A DNA stretch of 58,218 bases from Vibrio proteolyticus NBRC 13287 (GCF_000467125.1 NZ_BATJ01000017.1:1-58218), one strand, 5' to 3'; counted from the stretch's first letter, positions 7,281 to 16,861 are shown. Notes: generated by a model not told the origin, from the letters alone. Program-made: numbers and translations.

Positions 7281-9205
7281 CGCTGTATTTCATCAAAGCT
7301 TTTATCTACCTGATTGCCGCAGTGATCGCCGTGCCACTGGCGAAACGCTTTGGCCTTGGCTCTGTACTTGGGTATTTGATCGCCGGGGTGGTAATCGGCC
7401 CGATCATCGGATTAGTTGGCGAAGAAACCACCACTATTCAGCACTTCGCCGAATTCGGCGTGGTGATGATGCTGTTTCTGGTCGGCCTTGAGCTGGAACC
7501 CCGCATGCTCTGGGCGATGCGCAATCGCCTGCTTGGCCTGGGCGGTTTGCAGGTTGGCCTGACCACGGCTGCGGTAATGGCTATTTCAATGCAGTTTGGC
7601 GTTGAGTGGACACTGGCTCTGACCATCGGCCTGATTTTCGCCCTGTCGTCGACGGCAATCGTGTTACAAACCTTCAGTGAAAAGCGTCTCAATAAAACGG
7701 AAGGCGGACAGAACGCTTTTTCGGTCCTGCTTTTCCAGGACATTGCCGTGATTCCGATGCTGGCGTTTATTCCGCTGCTGGCATTGCCTGAGTTGATTGA
7801 ACAGGCGCAGCAAGCCGCCAGTGCCGCCGCCGAACATCATGAAGAAATCAGCTTAGTCGCCGGCTTGCCCGGATGGGCATATGGCATGGTGATCACCGCC
7901 TCCATCGCACTGGTGGTGGTGGGTGGTCATTACCTTAGCCGTCCCTTGTTCCGCTTTGTGGCCAGCTCAGGTCTGCGTGAAATTTTCACCGCGACGGCGC
8001 TGATGCTGGTCGTGGGTATCGCCGCGCTGATGAGCCTGGTGGGGCTCTCTCCGGCACTGGGTACATTTCTGGCTGGCGTGGTGCTGGCCAACAGTGAGTT
8101 CCGCCATGAGCTGGAGTCCAATATTGATCCATTCAAAGGGCTACTGCTGGGGCTGTTCTTTATTACCGTGGGTGCCGGCATCAACTTTGAAGTGCTGTTC
8201 GGCGATTTCTTTTTGATCCTCGGCATTACGCTGGGAGTCATGTTGCTCAAAGCCGCAGTGTTGTTCTTACTGGCCTTCATCTTTCGAATTAAAGGCAGCA
8301 ATCGCTGGTTGTTCGCCCTCAGCCTGGCACAAGCTGGTGAGTTCGGCTTTGTGCTGCTGAGTTTCTCCACTCAGAACCATGTGCTGCCTCCTGAGTTGTC
8401 ACAAAAGCTCTCGCTGGTGGTGGCACTGTCGATGTTCCTCACCCCGGGCTTGTTCATCCTGTTTGACAAAGTGATCCTGCCGCGTTTCCAAACGGCCTCC
8501 AATGACCGTGATGCCGACGTGATTGAAGAGCACGGCCCGGTCATTATCGCCGGTGTCGGGCGCTTCGGTCAGATCACCAACCGCTTGCTGACCGCCAATG
8601 GCATTCAAACCGTTGTGCTCGATCATCAGGCTGCGCAAGTGGACAACCTACGCCGGATCAACGTCAAAGCCTATTTTGGTGATGCCACTCGCCCGGAACT
8701 GCTGCACACCGCGGGCATCGAGGAAGCGTCAATGCTGATCGTAGCAATCGACAACAAAGAGAGCAGCGTCGAACTGGTTAAACACGTGCGACACGCGTAT
8801 CCACACCTGAAAATTCTGGCCCGCGCCTTTGACCGCGGTCACGGCTACCGATTACGTCAGGCAGGTGCCGACATTATTGAGTCGGAAACGTATCATTCTG
8901 CTCTAGAAATCGGCTCCGCTGCGCTGCGTGGGCTCGGCCATCATCCATTCTTTGTTGAGCAGCAAAAAACCACGTTTAAACGGTTGGAAAGTGCATTGTC
9001 TGAAGGGCTGTATGACGCATGGAATAAAGAATCTGAAAGTGGAGAACGCTTCGACAACAACTATGTAAAACTGTTTATGGAATTGGAGGAGCGTATCAAG
9101 TCAGAAATGGCCTTTGACCGGTCAGACAATCACTCCCGCACAGAGCGAGGGTGGACGCCACCGCCAAAAGGGTATGCAGACAAGCTCGGAGATGAGCTAC
9201 AATAG
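7277..9205 (+). CDS. kefB: Glutathione-regulated potassium/proton antiporter, KefB type
   Basis: A 642-residue inner-membrane CPA2 antiporter that lets K+ out when electrophile-glutathione adducts bind, acidifying the cytoplasm for protection. About 12 membrane segments cover residues 1-390, with the LFLVGLELEPRMLW and LLFQDIAVIPMLA motifs of the family. The cytosolic part (from about 418) is an RCK/TrkA-N domain with the Rossmann motif IIAGVGRFGQ, which binds glutathione and nucleotide. A charged tail closes the protein. It is translationally coupled to its ancillary oxidoreductase. KefC would be the alternative name. Confidence 0.92.
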   Translation: MTLYFIKAFIYLIAAVIAVPLAKRFGLGSVLGYLIAGVVIGPIIGLVGEETTTIQHFAEFGVVMMLFLVGLELEPRMLWAMRNRLLGLGGLQVGLTTAAVMAISMQFGVEWTLALTIGLIFALSSTAIVLQTFSEKRLNKTEGGQNAFSVLLFQDIAVIPMLAFIPLLALPELIEQAQQAASAAAEHHEEISLVAGLPGWAYGMVITASIALVVVGGHYLSRPLFRFVASSGLREIFTATALMLVVGIAALMSLVGLSPALGTFLAGVVLANSEFRHELESNIDPFKGLLLGLFFITVGAGINFEVLFGDFFLILGITLGVMLLKAAVLFLLAFIFRIKGSNRWLFALSLAQAGEFGFVLLSFSTQNHVLPPELSQKLSLVVALSMFLTPGLFILFDKVILPRFQTASNDRDADVIEEHGPVIIAGVGRFGQITNRLLTANGIQTVVLDHQAAQVDNLRRINVKAYFGDATRPELLHTAGIEEASMLIVAIDNKESSVELVKHVRHAYPHLKILARAFDRGHGYRLRQAGADIIESETYHSALEIGSAALRGLGHHPFFVEQQKTTFKRLESALSEGLYDAWNKESESGERFDNNYVKLFMELEERIKSEMAFDRSDNHSRTERGWTPPPKGYADKLGDELQ

Positions 9206-9212
9206 CCAGACA

Positions 9213-9237
9213 AAAGCCGAGAGCACCTCTCGGCTTT
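9213..9237 (+). terminator. Terminator after kefB
   Basis: Stem AAAGCCGAGAG / CTCTCGGCTTT with loop CAC, 7 bp after the kefB stop. T-run is short. Confidence 0.75.
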
Positions 9238-9275
9238 CATCTATTTCCACTACTCCAAAATCAGAAAGTAACCAT

Positions 9276-10607
9276 ATGTCTCAAGCCAAATCTTCTGACA
9301 CGCTCGGCCGTCAGCTGTTCAACATGACCTGGCCAATGTTGTTCGGCGTGTTATCACTTATGAGCTTCCAACTGGTCGACAGTGCTTTCATCGGCCAACT
9401 GGGGGTATTACCGCTCGCCGCCCAAGGGTTCACGTTGCCGATCCAGATGATCATCATCGGCATCCAGGTCGGTCTTGGCATTGCCACCACCGCAGTTATT
9501 TCACGGGCGCTGGGCGCCCAGCAGGAGCGCTACGCTAAACAACTCGGCGGTCTGGTCCTGGCGATGGGCAGCATCGGGGTCGCGGTATTTTCGTTGTTGC
9601 TTTATTTATTACGTCACCCGATTCTGGCCCTGCTGAGCGCACCGGACAGCATTTTTGTCATCATCGATAGCTACTGGATTTACTGGCTGGTGAGCGCCTG
9701 GACCGGCGCTGTGCTTTATTTCCTTTACAGTATCTGTCGTGCCAATGGCAATACCATGTTGCCGGGCACCATGATGATGATCACCAGCCTGCTCAATCTG
9801 GCTCTGGATCCGCTGTTTATCTTTACCTTTGACATGGGCATCAACGGTGCCGCGGTGGCGACCATCATCGCCTTTGGTCTGGGTATTGTGTTTGTCGCCC
9901 CCAAAGTGTCTGCCAAACACTGGATGTCGTTCGACTGGGCGGACCTCAACGTAGTGAAAAGCGTTCGCTCCATCGCCAACATCATGGGGCCAGCCATGAT
10001 CAGCCAGCTCCTGCCCCCACTGTCTTCTATGCTGGCCACCAAACTACTGGCTACTTATGGTACGGCAGCCGTCGCTTCTTGGGCTCTGGGATCACGTTAT
10101 GAGTTTTTTGCGATAGTGACGGTATTGGCGCTGACGATGTCGATGCCACCGATGATCGGCCGGTTACTCGGCGCGGGTAAAATCGAGCAGATCAAACAAC
10201 TGGTCAATCTGGCCTGTCGTTTCGTGCTGGTTTTGCAGCTTGTGATCGCGCTGGCGACCTACCTGGGAGCGGGTTTCCTCTCCGCTTTGATGACCAGTGA
10301 AGCCAGCGTCGCGTCGATCCTCAACTGGCACCTTACCTTAGTCCCTCTGAGCCTTGGGCCGCTCGGTATCTGTATGTTAATGGTGTCGATTTCCAATGCT
10401 CTGGGCAAATCGTATACCGCACTGACTATCTCGGCTCTGCGCCTGTTTGCGTTCTTCCTGCCGTGTTTATGGGTAGGTGCTCAGATCGCGGATATCTATG
10501 GCCTATTGGTCGGGGCATTGATTGGCAACGTACTCGCCGGGCTTTGTGCCTGGGTCATGTACCAGCGCGGACTGCGCCAACTGGAGCGGCGGTTGACCAC
10601 TGCCTGA
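9276..10607 (+). CDS. MATE-family efflux transporter (DinF-like)
   Basis: A 443-residue inner-membrane exporter of the MOP superfamily, probably coupling drug or metabolite export to Na+ or H+. About 12 membrane helices are visible, with the MATE N-lobe signature (TWPMLFGVLSLMSFQLVDSAFIG) in the first helix and ISRALGA near residue 78. A longer frame upstream (from 9114) would run through the kefB 3' end and its terminator, so the ATG at 9276 is chosen. Between two terminators it is a single-gene unit. Substrate unknown. Confidence 0.9.
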   Translation: MSQAKSSDTLGRQLFNMTWPMLFGVLSLMSFQLVDSAFIGQLGVLPLAAQGFTLPIQMIIIGIQVGLGIATTAVISRALGAQQERYAKQLGGLVLAMGSIGVAVFSLLLYLLRHPILALLSAPDSIFVIIDSYWIYWLVSAWTGAVLYFLYSICRANGNTMLPGTMMMITSLLNLALDPLFIFTFDMGINGAAVATIIAFGLGIVFVAPKVSAKHWMSFDWADLNVVKSVRSIANIMGPAMISQLLPPLSSMLATKLLATYGTAAVASWALGSRYEFFAIVTVLALTMSMPPMIGRLLGAGKIEQIKQLVNLACRFVLVLQLVIALATYLGAGFLSALMTSEASVASILNWHLTLVPLSLGPLGICMLMVSISNALGKSYTALTISALRLFAFFLPCLWVGAQIADIYGLLVGALIGNVLAGLCAWVMYQRGLRQLERRLTTA

Positions 10608-10610
10608 TGG

Positions 10611-10639
10611 AAAAGCCTTGCTATGATGCGAGGCTTTTT
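10611..10639. terminator. Bidirectional terminator, MATE gene / SRPBCC gene
   Basis: Stem AAAAGCCTTGC / GCGAGGCTTTT (one G-U pair), loop TATGAT, T-run on both strands. It sits between convergent genes. Confidence 0.8.
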
Positions 10640-10642
10640 GTC

Positions 10643-11083
10643 TCACTCTTCACTGAGCGCTTTGATCTTAGGCAGTGCCTTTTCCCAGCCATCATTAAAC
10701 ATGGTGATAAAGTCCGGATGTGTCACGATGGTGACTTCCAGTACCGCTCTATCGCCCTGACGGATGATTTCGTAGCTCTCACTTGAGCCAATCCATTTGC
10801 GTGCTGAATCGCTGTCGATGTCGATGATATGCTCGGGATTAAACACCGCAATGTGATGGATTTGGATAGCCCGGTCGACGTCAATCTTATCGATCACCGC
10901 CCGTGTGCCTCCTAAACCGGGATCAAAAAACGCAATGTGTTCCCCTTCACGCCATTCACCGTGAAACTGGGACTGTGGAGAGAAGGCTGTCGCCCACTTG
11001 CGATACAGCTCCAGCTCGGTCAAAACCTGCCAGATACGGGCAGGCTCAGCATCGATGTCGATTTGGTAAGTCAGCGTCAGCAT
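10643..11083 (-). CDS. SRPBCC-family protein
   Basis: A 146-residue START/polyketide-cyclase-like fold. The beginning (LTYQIDIDAEPARIWQVLTELELYRKWA) is the classic SRPBCC first strand and helix. The fold then forms a curved sheet and ends in a long C-terminal helix (PDFITMFNDGWEKALPKIKAL). It is cytosolic, and its ligand is unknown. It is the last gene before the ectoine island and may be cotranscribed with it, but a 149-bp gap lies between and no functional link is evident. Confidence 0.8.
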   Translation of the reverse strand: MLTLTYQIDIDAEPARIWQVLTELELYRKWATAFSPQSQFHGEWREGEHIAFFDPGLGGTRAVIDKIDVDRAIQIHHIAVFNPEHIIDIDSDSARKWIGSSESYEIIRQGDRAVLEVTIVTHPDFITMFNDGWEKALPKIKALSEE

Positions 11084-11232
11084 ACATAAGCCTCAGATAG
11101 TGCGGATAACCCCGGCTCGGCGGCACTCGAATGATGCCAGCGAACCTCAGACTTAAAGCATAGACCGAATCTCACCGAGCACGTAATCCGGTGTTTTCAG
11201 ACAGCGAAGCGGCCGCCAAAACTCACTCAACT

Positions 11233-12189
11233 TCAGGTGGCGACATCTCCCGCCAATCGCTGTGCGGTGTAGTTGGCGATCGCCGTATCCTGAACACCCG
11301 TTCCGGTCAGGTCGCACACCGATATCTCTGCCACATGCCGAATATACGGGCTGACACCACAGATGATCTCGCCTAATTCACACACCTTTCGAGGCAGAGG
11401 CTTTGCCATGCAGCGCAGTTCTCCCACTGACTCTGACTGGCTGAGGCGGTCGACCACCAGATGATCGGCATTGAGGAGCACGTCGTCAGCCAGCTCACGT
11501 TTATGCGGGCTATCCGAGCCCATCGCAATCACGTGCGCGCCCGCGGGAATATCCCGCCAATACAGCAGCGCCTCACGCGATGGCGTAGTGGTGACAATGA
11601 TATCCGCTTCGCAGCACGCCTCGGCAATCGTGCTGTGGACCGTCACAGGAAGGTCGTATGTCTGCGCCATCCGGCGCTGATACTTATATGCCTTGTCGGC
11701 ATCCCGGGCCCAAACGTCGACGTGTTTGATGTCACGAACTAATGTCATCGCAGCCACCTGCAATTCGGCTTGTAAACCAGCACCGATCACCGCAACACGT
11801 TTAGCGTCCGGGTTAGACAAATACTTGGCAGAAATGGCTCCGGCGAGCGCGGTGCGAACGTCCGTCAAATACCCTTCATCGAACAGTACACAATCCACCA
11901 AGCCGGTTTTAGCGCTCAGCAGCACCATCAAACCATTCAGACTGGGTAACCCCAGTTTAGGGTTATCAAAAAAGCCCGGGCTAATTTTGATGGCAAAACG
12001 GGCAATGCCCTCAATATGCGCCGTTTTAACGTCGACTTCTCCATGGCTCTCAGCAATCGTCATACTCAAGATCGGTGGCAAGGTTACCCGACCTTCTCCC
12101 AGGGCACGAAAACCATCTTCGACGGCCAGCAGCGCGTCCTCATTCAGCCCGGTTACCGATTGAATTTGTGTCTTGTTGTAGATTTCCAT
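11233..12189 (-). CDS. eutC: EutC, ectoine-utilisation ornithine cyclodeaminase-like protein
   Basis: A 318-residue member of the ornithine cyclodeaminase/mu-crystallin family. It has a dimerisation half and a central Rossmann domain with VAVIGAGLQAELQV (about residues 131-144) that binds NAD(H). The substrate lysine region around VDVKTAHIEG is present. In ectoine and hydroxyectoine clusters this gene (eutC) accompanies eutB. Both have been proposed to process hydroxylated or deamidated intermediates, but the exact reaction is not settled. It lies 14 bp after eutB on the same strand and is the last gene of the catabolic run. A generic cyclodeaminase is the alternative reading. Confidence 0.82.
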   Translation of the reverse strand: MEIYNKTQIQSVTGLNEDALLAVEDGFRALGEGRVTLPPILSMTIAESHGEVDVKTAHIEGIARFAIKISPGFFDNPKLGLPSLNGLMVLLSAKTGLVDCVLFDEGYLTDVRTALAGAISAKYLSNPDAKRVAVIGAGLQAELQVAAMTLVRDIKHVDVWARDADKAYKYQRRMAQTYDLPVTVHSTIAEACCEADIIVTTTPSREALLYWRDIPAGAHVIAMGSDSPHKRELADDVLLNADHLVVDRLSQSESVGELRCMAKPLPRKVCELGEIICGVSPYIRHVAEISVCDLTGTGVQDTAIANYTAQRLAGDVAT

Positions 12190-12203
12190 TCCGACTTCCT
12201 TGT

Positions 12204-13175
12204 TTACTGCATGTGTCGGCCAATACTGAGTGCCGTGTCAAACGTGTCCGACGACACATTTTTACCGCTCAGAACAAACACGACTTTTTTGCCACACAGA
12301 TCAAGCGGATGCTGGCGCATTGCCGCGAAGCCAACCGCAGCCGCGCCTTCAACGGCGAACTTCTCCGCATCGAAAATATCCGTCATGCCTTTGGCAATAT
12401 TGTCCTCACTCACGAGAAACGCACGATCCATTACCTGTTGCACGAGTTGAAAAGTGTGACGGTTATCCAGCCCGATTCCGCCTCCCAGACTGTCGGCAAA
12501 CGACTCATACTCTGGTACCTGAACCGGTTTTCCTGCCTTGAGGCTTTCCACCATTGCGGCGCCTTTTTCCATTGAAGCCCCAAAGATTTTAACTTTACGG
12601 CTTGCCGATTTCGCCGCCAGCCCAACACCGCCCAACAAACCACCGCCGGACAATCCAGCAAAAATCACATCGACATCAGGCAGATCCTCGATAATTTCCA
12701 ATCCAATGGTGCCTTGCCCGGCAATAATATCCGGGTGCTCAAAGGGCGAGAGATAAGTCATCGACGCTTCCTCAGTCAGCCTCAGCGCTTCGCGCTCGGC
12801 GTCGTCCTGAGACTGACCGACAATACGCACGTCTGCCCCGAGTGCTTTGATCGCCTCGACTTTATTGCTCGGCACCAGGCTCGACATGCAGATCACCGTA
12901 TGAATCCCAAGTCGCTGACCGGCATAAGCCACCGCGCGGCCGTGATTTCCGGTTGAACAAGTCACCACACCATGGCGTTTCTGCTCTTCGCTGAGACGGT
13001 TCATCGCGTATGTCGCACCACGCAGTTTAAAAGCACCAATCGGCTGGAGCGTTTCCAGTTTAAGCCACACCTCACACTGATATTGCCGGGACAATTGCGG
13101 CGAATGAAGCAAAGGGGTACGGCAGACCAGTCCATGAATGGCTCGCCTGGCCGCGTAAACATCTTGTATATCCAT
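12204..13175 (-). CDS. eutB: EutB, threonine dehydratase-like PLP enzyme of ectoine utilisation
   Basis: A 323-residue fold-type II PLP enzyme. The PLP lysine is Lys50 in GAFKLRGA, CSTGNHG (about 92-98) is the substrate loop, and GLSGGGLLGG (about 172) binds the PLP phosphate. Family members are threonine/serine dehydratases or racemases. In ectoine clusters EutB is thought to dehydrate hydroxylated diaminobutyrate or a related hydroxyectoine product. A 10-bp GC hairpin (13193-13214) separates it from doeD. Without eutA beside it, its role here is inferred from position only. Confidence 0.82.
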   Translation of the reverse strand: MDIQDVYAARRAIHGLVCRTPLLHSPQLSRQYQCEVWLKLETLQPIGAFKLRGATYAMNRLSEEQKRHGVVTCSTGNHGRAVAYAGQRLGIHTVICMSSLVPSNKVEAIKALGADVRIVGQSQDDAEREALRLTEEASMTYLSPFEHPDIIAGQGTIGLEIIEDLPDVDVIFAGLSGGGLLGGVGLAAKSASRKVKIFGASMEKGAAMVESLKAGKPVQVPEYESFADSLGGGIGLDNRHTFQLVQQVMDRAFLVSEDNIAKGMTDIFDAEKFAVEGAAAVGFAAMRQHPLDLCGKKVVFVLSGKNVSSDTFDTALSIGRHMQ

Positions 13176-13192
13176 AGTGTTTGGATCCTAAC

Positions 13193-13214
13193 GCCGCCCC
13201 ACAAGTGGGGCGGC
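13193..13214 (-). repeat. Perfect GC-rich hairpin between doeD and eutB
   Basis: GCCGCCCCAC and GTGGGGCGGC are separated by two bases. No U-run follows, so it is not a standard terminator. In mRNA it would form a very stable stem 18 nt before the eutB start, suited to processing, stabilisation or partial attenuation between cistrons. Confidence 0.6.
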
Positions 13215-13231
13215 AAGTGAACGGAATAGGA

Positions 13232-14638
13232 CTATTTCGGTTGCCACTGTTTCGAGGTCACTAAGCGGTCCATCACCTGATTAACCGCCTGATGAGCTTT
13301 ATCAACGATGGTGTCAATGTCGTGGTGGTTGGCGATCAACGGCGGAGCAAAACCCAGAGTGTCACCGTGCGGCATCGCACGGGCAATCAACCCCTGATCC
13401 AGACAGGCAGCGGCGATCTGAGGACCCACTTTGAGATTAGCGTCAAAGTGCGAGCGACGCAGTTTGTCGGATGAAAACTCCAGCGCATGCAACAAACCGA
13501 CACCACGCGTGTCCCCTACCAGCGGATGATCACGAAAAGTCTCCGCCATCCGTTGCTGTAGATACGCCCCCACCTCTGCGGCATTTTGTACTAAACCCTC
13601 GCGCTCAATGATATCAAGGTTACAGTTGGCGGCTGCCGCACCCATCGGGTGTCCCGAGTAGGTGTAGCCATGACCGATGGCGCCCCATTGATCGGTGCCG
13701 TCTTCCAGAACGCTCCACACACGCTCACCCACAATCACGCCTGACAAAGGTTGATACGCCGAGGTCAGGCCTTTCGCTACGGTGATCAGATCCGGTTTCA
13801 TATCGTAATGGATAGAGCCAAAATCGGAACCAAGACGCCCAAAGCCACACACCACTTCATCAGCGATCAGCAGAACATCGTATTTATCCAGCACCTGACG
13901 AATGGCTTGCCAGTACCCTTCTGGCGGCGGCACGATCCCACCGGTGCCCAGCACTGGCTCAGCGATCATCGCAGCGACCGTGTCCGGCCCTTCAGCCAGA
14001 ATCATCCGCTCCAGTTGATCCGCACAGTACCGGGAGAACTCCAGCTCAGACATACTGTCATCATCACGGCGATAGTAATACGGCGCCATAGTATGCTTAA
14101 CCCGCTCCAGCGGCAGATCAAAATGCGCATGGAACAGGGGCAATCCGGTCATGGATCCAGACGCAATACTTGAACCGTGATAGCCACGATCACGCGAGAT
14201 GATCTTTTTCTTCTCCGGCAAGCCACGCGCATTGTTGTAGTACCACACCAGCTTGAGTTGCGTTTCGTTCGCGTCACTGCCCGACATACCGTAATACACT
14301 TTACTCATCCCGGCCGGCGCCATCTTAATGATGCGATCTGACAGAGTTACTAGCGCTTCGTTGGTGTGTCCGACATAGGTATGGTAATAAGCTAACTGTT
14401 TGGCCTGTTCGTAAATGGCTTCGGCCATTTCAGTCCTGCCATAACCAATGTTCACACAATACAACCCGGCAAAGCCGTCGATCAGCTCGATGCCTTCGGA
14501 ATCGGTGATGCGTATTCCGCTTCCGCTCGAGATAATTCTTCCCGAAAGCTCCCCAGCCGCATATTGCTTCAGGTGGGTTGAGGCATGAAATACGCGCTGG
14601 CGGTCGATATTCAGTAGTTGTTCGGTTTTGGTGCTCAT
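13232..14638 (-). CDS. doeD: DoeD, diaminobutyrate aminotransferase (ectoine catabolism)
   Basis: A 468-residue class III PLP aminotransferase. It converts L-2,4-diaminobutyrate released from ectoine to aspartate semialdehyde. GMSGSDAN (117-124) binds the cofactor phosphate, DEVVCGFGR (260-268) gives the PLP-contacting Asp260, and AKGL (288-291) holds Schiff-base Lys289. The start at 14638 has a GAGGAGAAGG Shine-Dalgarno; a longer in-frame extension would overlap doeC. Directly downstream of doeC (41-bp gap). Function assigned by family and context. Confidence 0.88.
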   Translation of the reverse strand: MSTKTEQLLNIDRQRVFHASTHLKQYAAGELSGRIISSGSGIRITDSEGIELIDGFAGLYCVNIGYGRTEMAEAIYEQAKQLAYYHTYVGHTNEALVTLSDRIIKMAPAGMSKVYYGMSGSDANETQLKLVWYYNNARGLPEKKKIISRDRGYHGSSIASGSMTGLPLFHAHFDLPLERVKHTMAPYYYRRDDDSMSELEFSRYCADQLERMILAEGPDTVAAMIAEPVLGTGGIVPPPEGYWQAIRQVLDKYDVLLIADEVVCGFGRLGSDFGSIHYDMKPDLITVAKGLTSAYQPLSGVIVGERVWSVLEDGTDQWGAIGHGYTYSGHPMGAAAANCNLDIIEREGLVQNAAEVGAYLQQRMAETFRDHPLVGDTRGVGLLHALEFSSDKLRRSHFDANLKVGPQIAAACLDQGLIARAMPHGDTLGFAPPLIANHHDIDTIVDKAHQAVNQVMDRLVTSKQWQPK

Positions 14639-14679
14639 GTTCCTTCTCCTCGAATAGTTGGCTTTCCATATTTCATGTC

Positions 14680-16200
14680 TCAACTGCCAGTCACGGTCGG
14701 CAGTGCGCCCAGGCAGCAATATTTGATTTCGCTATATTCATCAAAGCCATGGCGGCTCCCTTCCCGGCCCAGCCCGGATTGCTTGACACCGCCAAACGGG
14801 ATCGGATGCCCCGTCATCTTGACCGAGTTGACACTCACCATGCCAAATTCCAGGCCACGCATGCATTGCCAAATCTGATGGATGTCGTGGCCATACACAT
14901 ACGCGGCTAAGCCGTATTCGGTGTCATTGCTCATCTCAATCACTGATGCCAAATCCTTGTAGGGTAGAACCCCGGCCACCGGGCAGAAATTCTCTTCACG
15001 GTATACCGCCATTTCCGGCGTGACGTCTGCCAACAGCGTCGGCGCAAAAAAGTTGGCTCCCGGTACAGGGGTGTGATACCCCGCCACCAACCGGGCCCCG
15101 TTATCCAGCGCATCGCGTACCAAGTCATGGGCTTTATCGACGGCGGCCTGGTTGATCAACGGCCCCATGGTGGTGTGATGTTTCAAGCCGTTGCCGAGTA
15201 CGAATTGTTTCATCTCATGCGCAAAAGCTTCCAGAAATGCCTCATATTTTTCCTGTGGTACAAAAATGCGATTGGCGGCCAAACAATCCTGCCCCGCTGT
15301 CTGGAACTTGGCGGCCACCGCCGCTTGAGCGGCTTGAGCAACCTCCATGTCCGGCAACACAATGAACGGCGCATTGCCCCCCAATTCCATACTGCATTTT
15401 TTCACCGTCTGAGCGGCGTCACGTAGCAGCAACTTCCCAACCCGGGTTGAGCCAGTAAAGGACAAGGCTTTCACTTTGTCGGAATGGCATAAGGTCTGCG
15501 AGATCATCACGGCGTCGCCAGTCACCACGTTGAACACGCCGGCAGGAAATCCAGCCCGATCAGCCAGCTCCGCCAATGCCAGCGCTGAGAATGGTGTTTC
15601 GCTGGCCGGCTTAATCAGTACCGGACAACCAATCGCCAGCGCTGCGGCCGCTTTACGCGTCACCATCGCATTGGGAAAGTTCCACGGCGTGATCAACGCT
15701 GCAACTCCAATCGGTTCACGAACCGTAGAGAGTTGCGCGTCCGGAATATGGCTGGGAATGGTCTCGCCATAACAGCGGTGCGCCTCTTCAGCAAACCAGC
15801 GAATAAACGACGCACCGTAATCAATTTCTCCCAGCGCATCCGCCAGAGGCTTGCCCTGTTCCATCACCATCAAACGAGCCAGATCCGGTTTGGCTTCAAG
15901 AATCAGATCATGCCAGCGCATCAATAGCGCTGCCCGCTCATCTGCCCGCAATTTTCGCCAATGACGAAACGCCTGATCAGCCTGATCAATCGCCTGATAC
16001 AACTGTTGTTGATTCAGCTTGGTAATGTACCCAAGCACATTGCCATCAGCCGGATTGTCTACCGGATGAAACTCGTCGCCGCTGACCCACTTGCCATTAA
16101 CGTAAGCCAGGCCGCGCACCAGACGAACATCATCCATTATTGCCATCATGTCGTGTGAAGCTTTCAATTCACCGCCATGTAAACTGTGTAGTGCTGTCAT
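14680..16200 (-). CDS. doeC: DoeC, aspartate-semialdehyde dehydrogenase (ectoine catabolism)
   Basis: A 506-residue NAD(P)-dependent aldehyde dehydrogenase close to the GabD family. It is predicted to oxidise aspartate semialdehyde to aspartate, the last step of ectoine breakdown. LITPWNFP (169-176) contributes to NAD binding, FTGSTRVG (248-255) is the Rossmann loop, Glu272 lies in MELGG, and the nucleophile is Cys306 in GQDC, with an Asp where GabD-type enzymes usually show Thr or Val. An AAGGA Shine-Dalgarno precedes the ATG. By sequence alone it could be called succinate-semialdehyde dehydrogenase; the neighbours decide. Confidence 0.86.
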   Translation of the reverse strand: MTALHSLHGGELKASHDMMAIMDDVRLVRGLAYVNGKWVSGDEFHPVDNPADGNVLGYITKLNQQQLYQAIDQADQAFRHWRKLRADERAALLMRWHDLILEAKPDLARLMVMEQGKPLADALGEIDYGASFIRWFAEEAHRCYGETIPSHIPDAQLSTVREPIGVAALITPWNFPNAMVTRKAAAALAIGCPVLIKPASETPFSALALAELADRAGFPAGVFNVVTGDAVMISQTLCHSDKVKALSFTGSTRVGKLLLRDAAQTVKKCSMELGGNAPFIVLPDMEVAQAAQAAVAAKFQTAGQDCLAANRIFVPQEKYEAFLEAFAHEMKQFVLGNGLKHHTTMGPLINQAAVDKAHDLVRDALDNGARLVAGYHTPVPGANFFAPTLLADVTPEMAVYREENFCPVAGVLPYKDLASVIEMSNDTEYGLAAYVYGHDIHQIWQCMRGLEFGMVSVNSVKMTGHPIPFGGVKQSGLGREGSRHGFDEYSEIKYCCLGALPTVTGS

Positions 16201-16355
16201 ACATCCTTCTCCCAGCGTCGTTGTCCATACCTACACTGTAAGAGAGAAGCGTGGTGAATAATTTCTGAAGCCAGCGGGAGAACCGACAGAATTTTCTTTT
16301 CGTTCGCCACTAAAATGGCGATTTTTCTGTTGATGGATTTGCGCGTTTTTTTCTT

Positions 16356-16835
16356 TTAGAACAACGCGTTTTGATTGATATCTAATGTACCGGCATCCCG
16401 TTTAATGGTTTTGGTGACGATATAAGTAAAGTAGCGTTCAATGCCGACCTCTGAGTCGAGCCAGTTGTCGATCAACCGTTGATACTGATCAATGTCTTCG
16501 GACTGGATTTTGAGGATGTAATCCACGCCGCCGCCGGTGGCATAACAGTCGGTGACTTCCGGGGTATGGAGTACCAGTTGTTCAAAACGGCGAAAGGCCT
16601 GAGCATTGTGTTCTTTAAGGCTGACTTCCACCATGACGGACGTACGTTTAAACAGCACGTCGGTGTTCACCCGGGCTCCGTAACCTTCGATGATGCCAGC
16701 TTCTTCAAGTTTTTTGACCCGCTCCCAGCAGGGGCTGACGGACAAATTGATCGCCTCCGCCAGATGCGATTTGGTGATACGGCCATTGTCATGAAGAATT
16801 TGTAGAATCTTTACGTCGTAGCGATCCAGGCGCAT
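16356..16835 (-). CDS. doeX: DoeX, Lrp/AsnC-family regulator of ectoine catabolism
   Basis: A 159-residue feast/famine regulator. The N-terminal winged helix (about 3-55: DVKILQILHDNGRIT, then LAEAINLSVSPCWERVKKLEEAG) binds DNA, and the C-terminal RAM domain (about 65-150) oligomerises and senses an amino-acid-like ligand. An Lrp-type gene inside doe/eut clusters is called doeX or asnC. It sits between uehA and doeC on the same strand, with a 155-bp gap before doeC, so it may control an internal promoter there. SD GGGAGAG. Confidence 0.9.
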   Translation of the reverse strand: MRLDRYDVKILQILHDNGRITKSHLAEAINLSVSPCWERVKKLEEAGIIEGYGARVNTDVLFKRTSVMVEVSLKEHNAQAFRRFEQLVLHTPEVTDCYATGGGVDYILKIQSEDIDQYQRLIDNWLDSEVGIERYFTYIVTKTIKRDAGTLDINQNALF

Positions 16836-16861
16836 AAATCACTCTCCCTTTTAACGCCAGT

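Noticed and set aside
11084..11232. 149-bp gap between eutC and the SRPBCC gene, whose minus strand reads EFWRPLRCLKTPDYVLGE in one frame
   Set aside because: Too short and without a start or recognisable domain; possibly a gene remnant, but not supportable.
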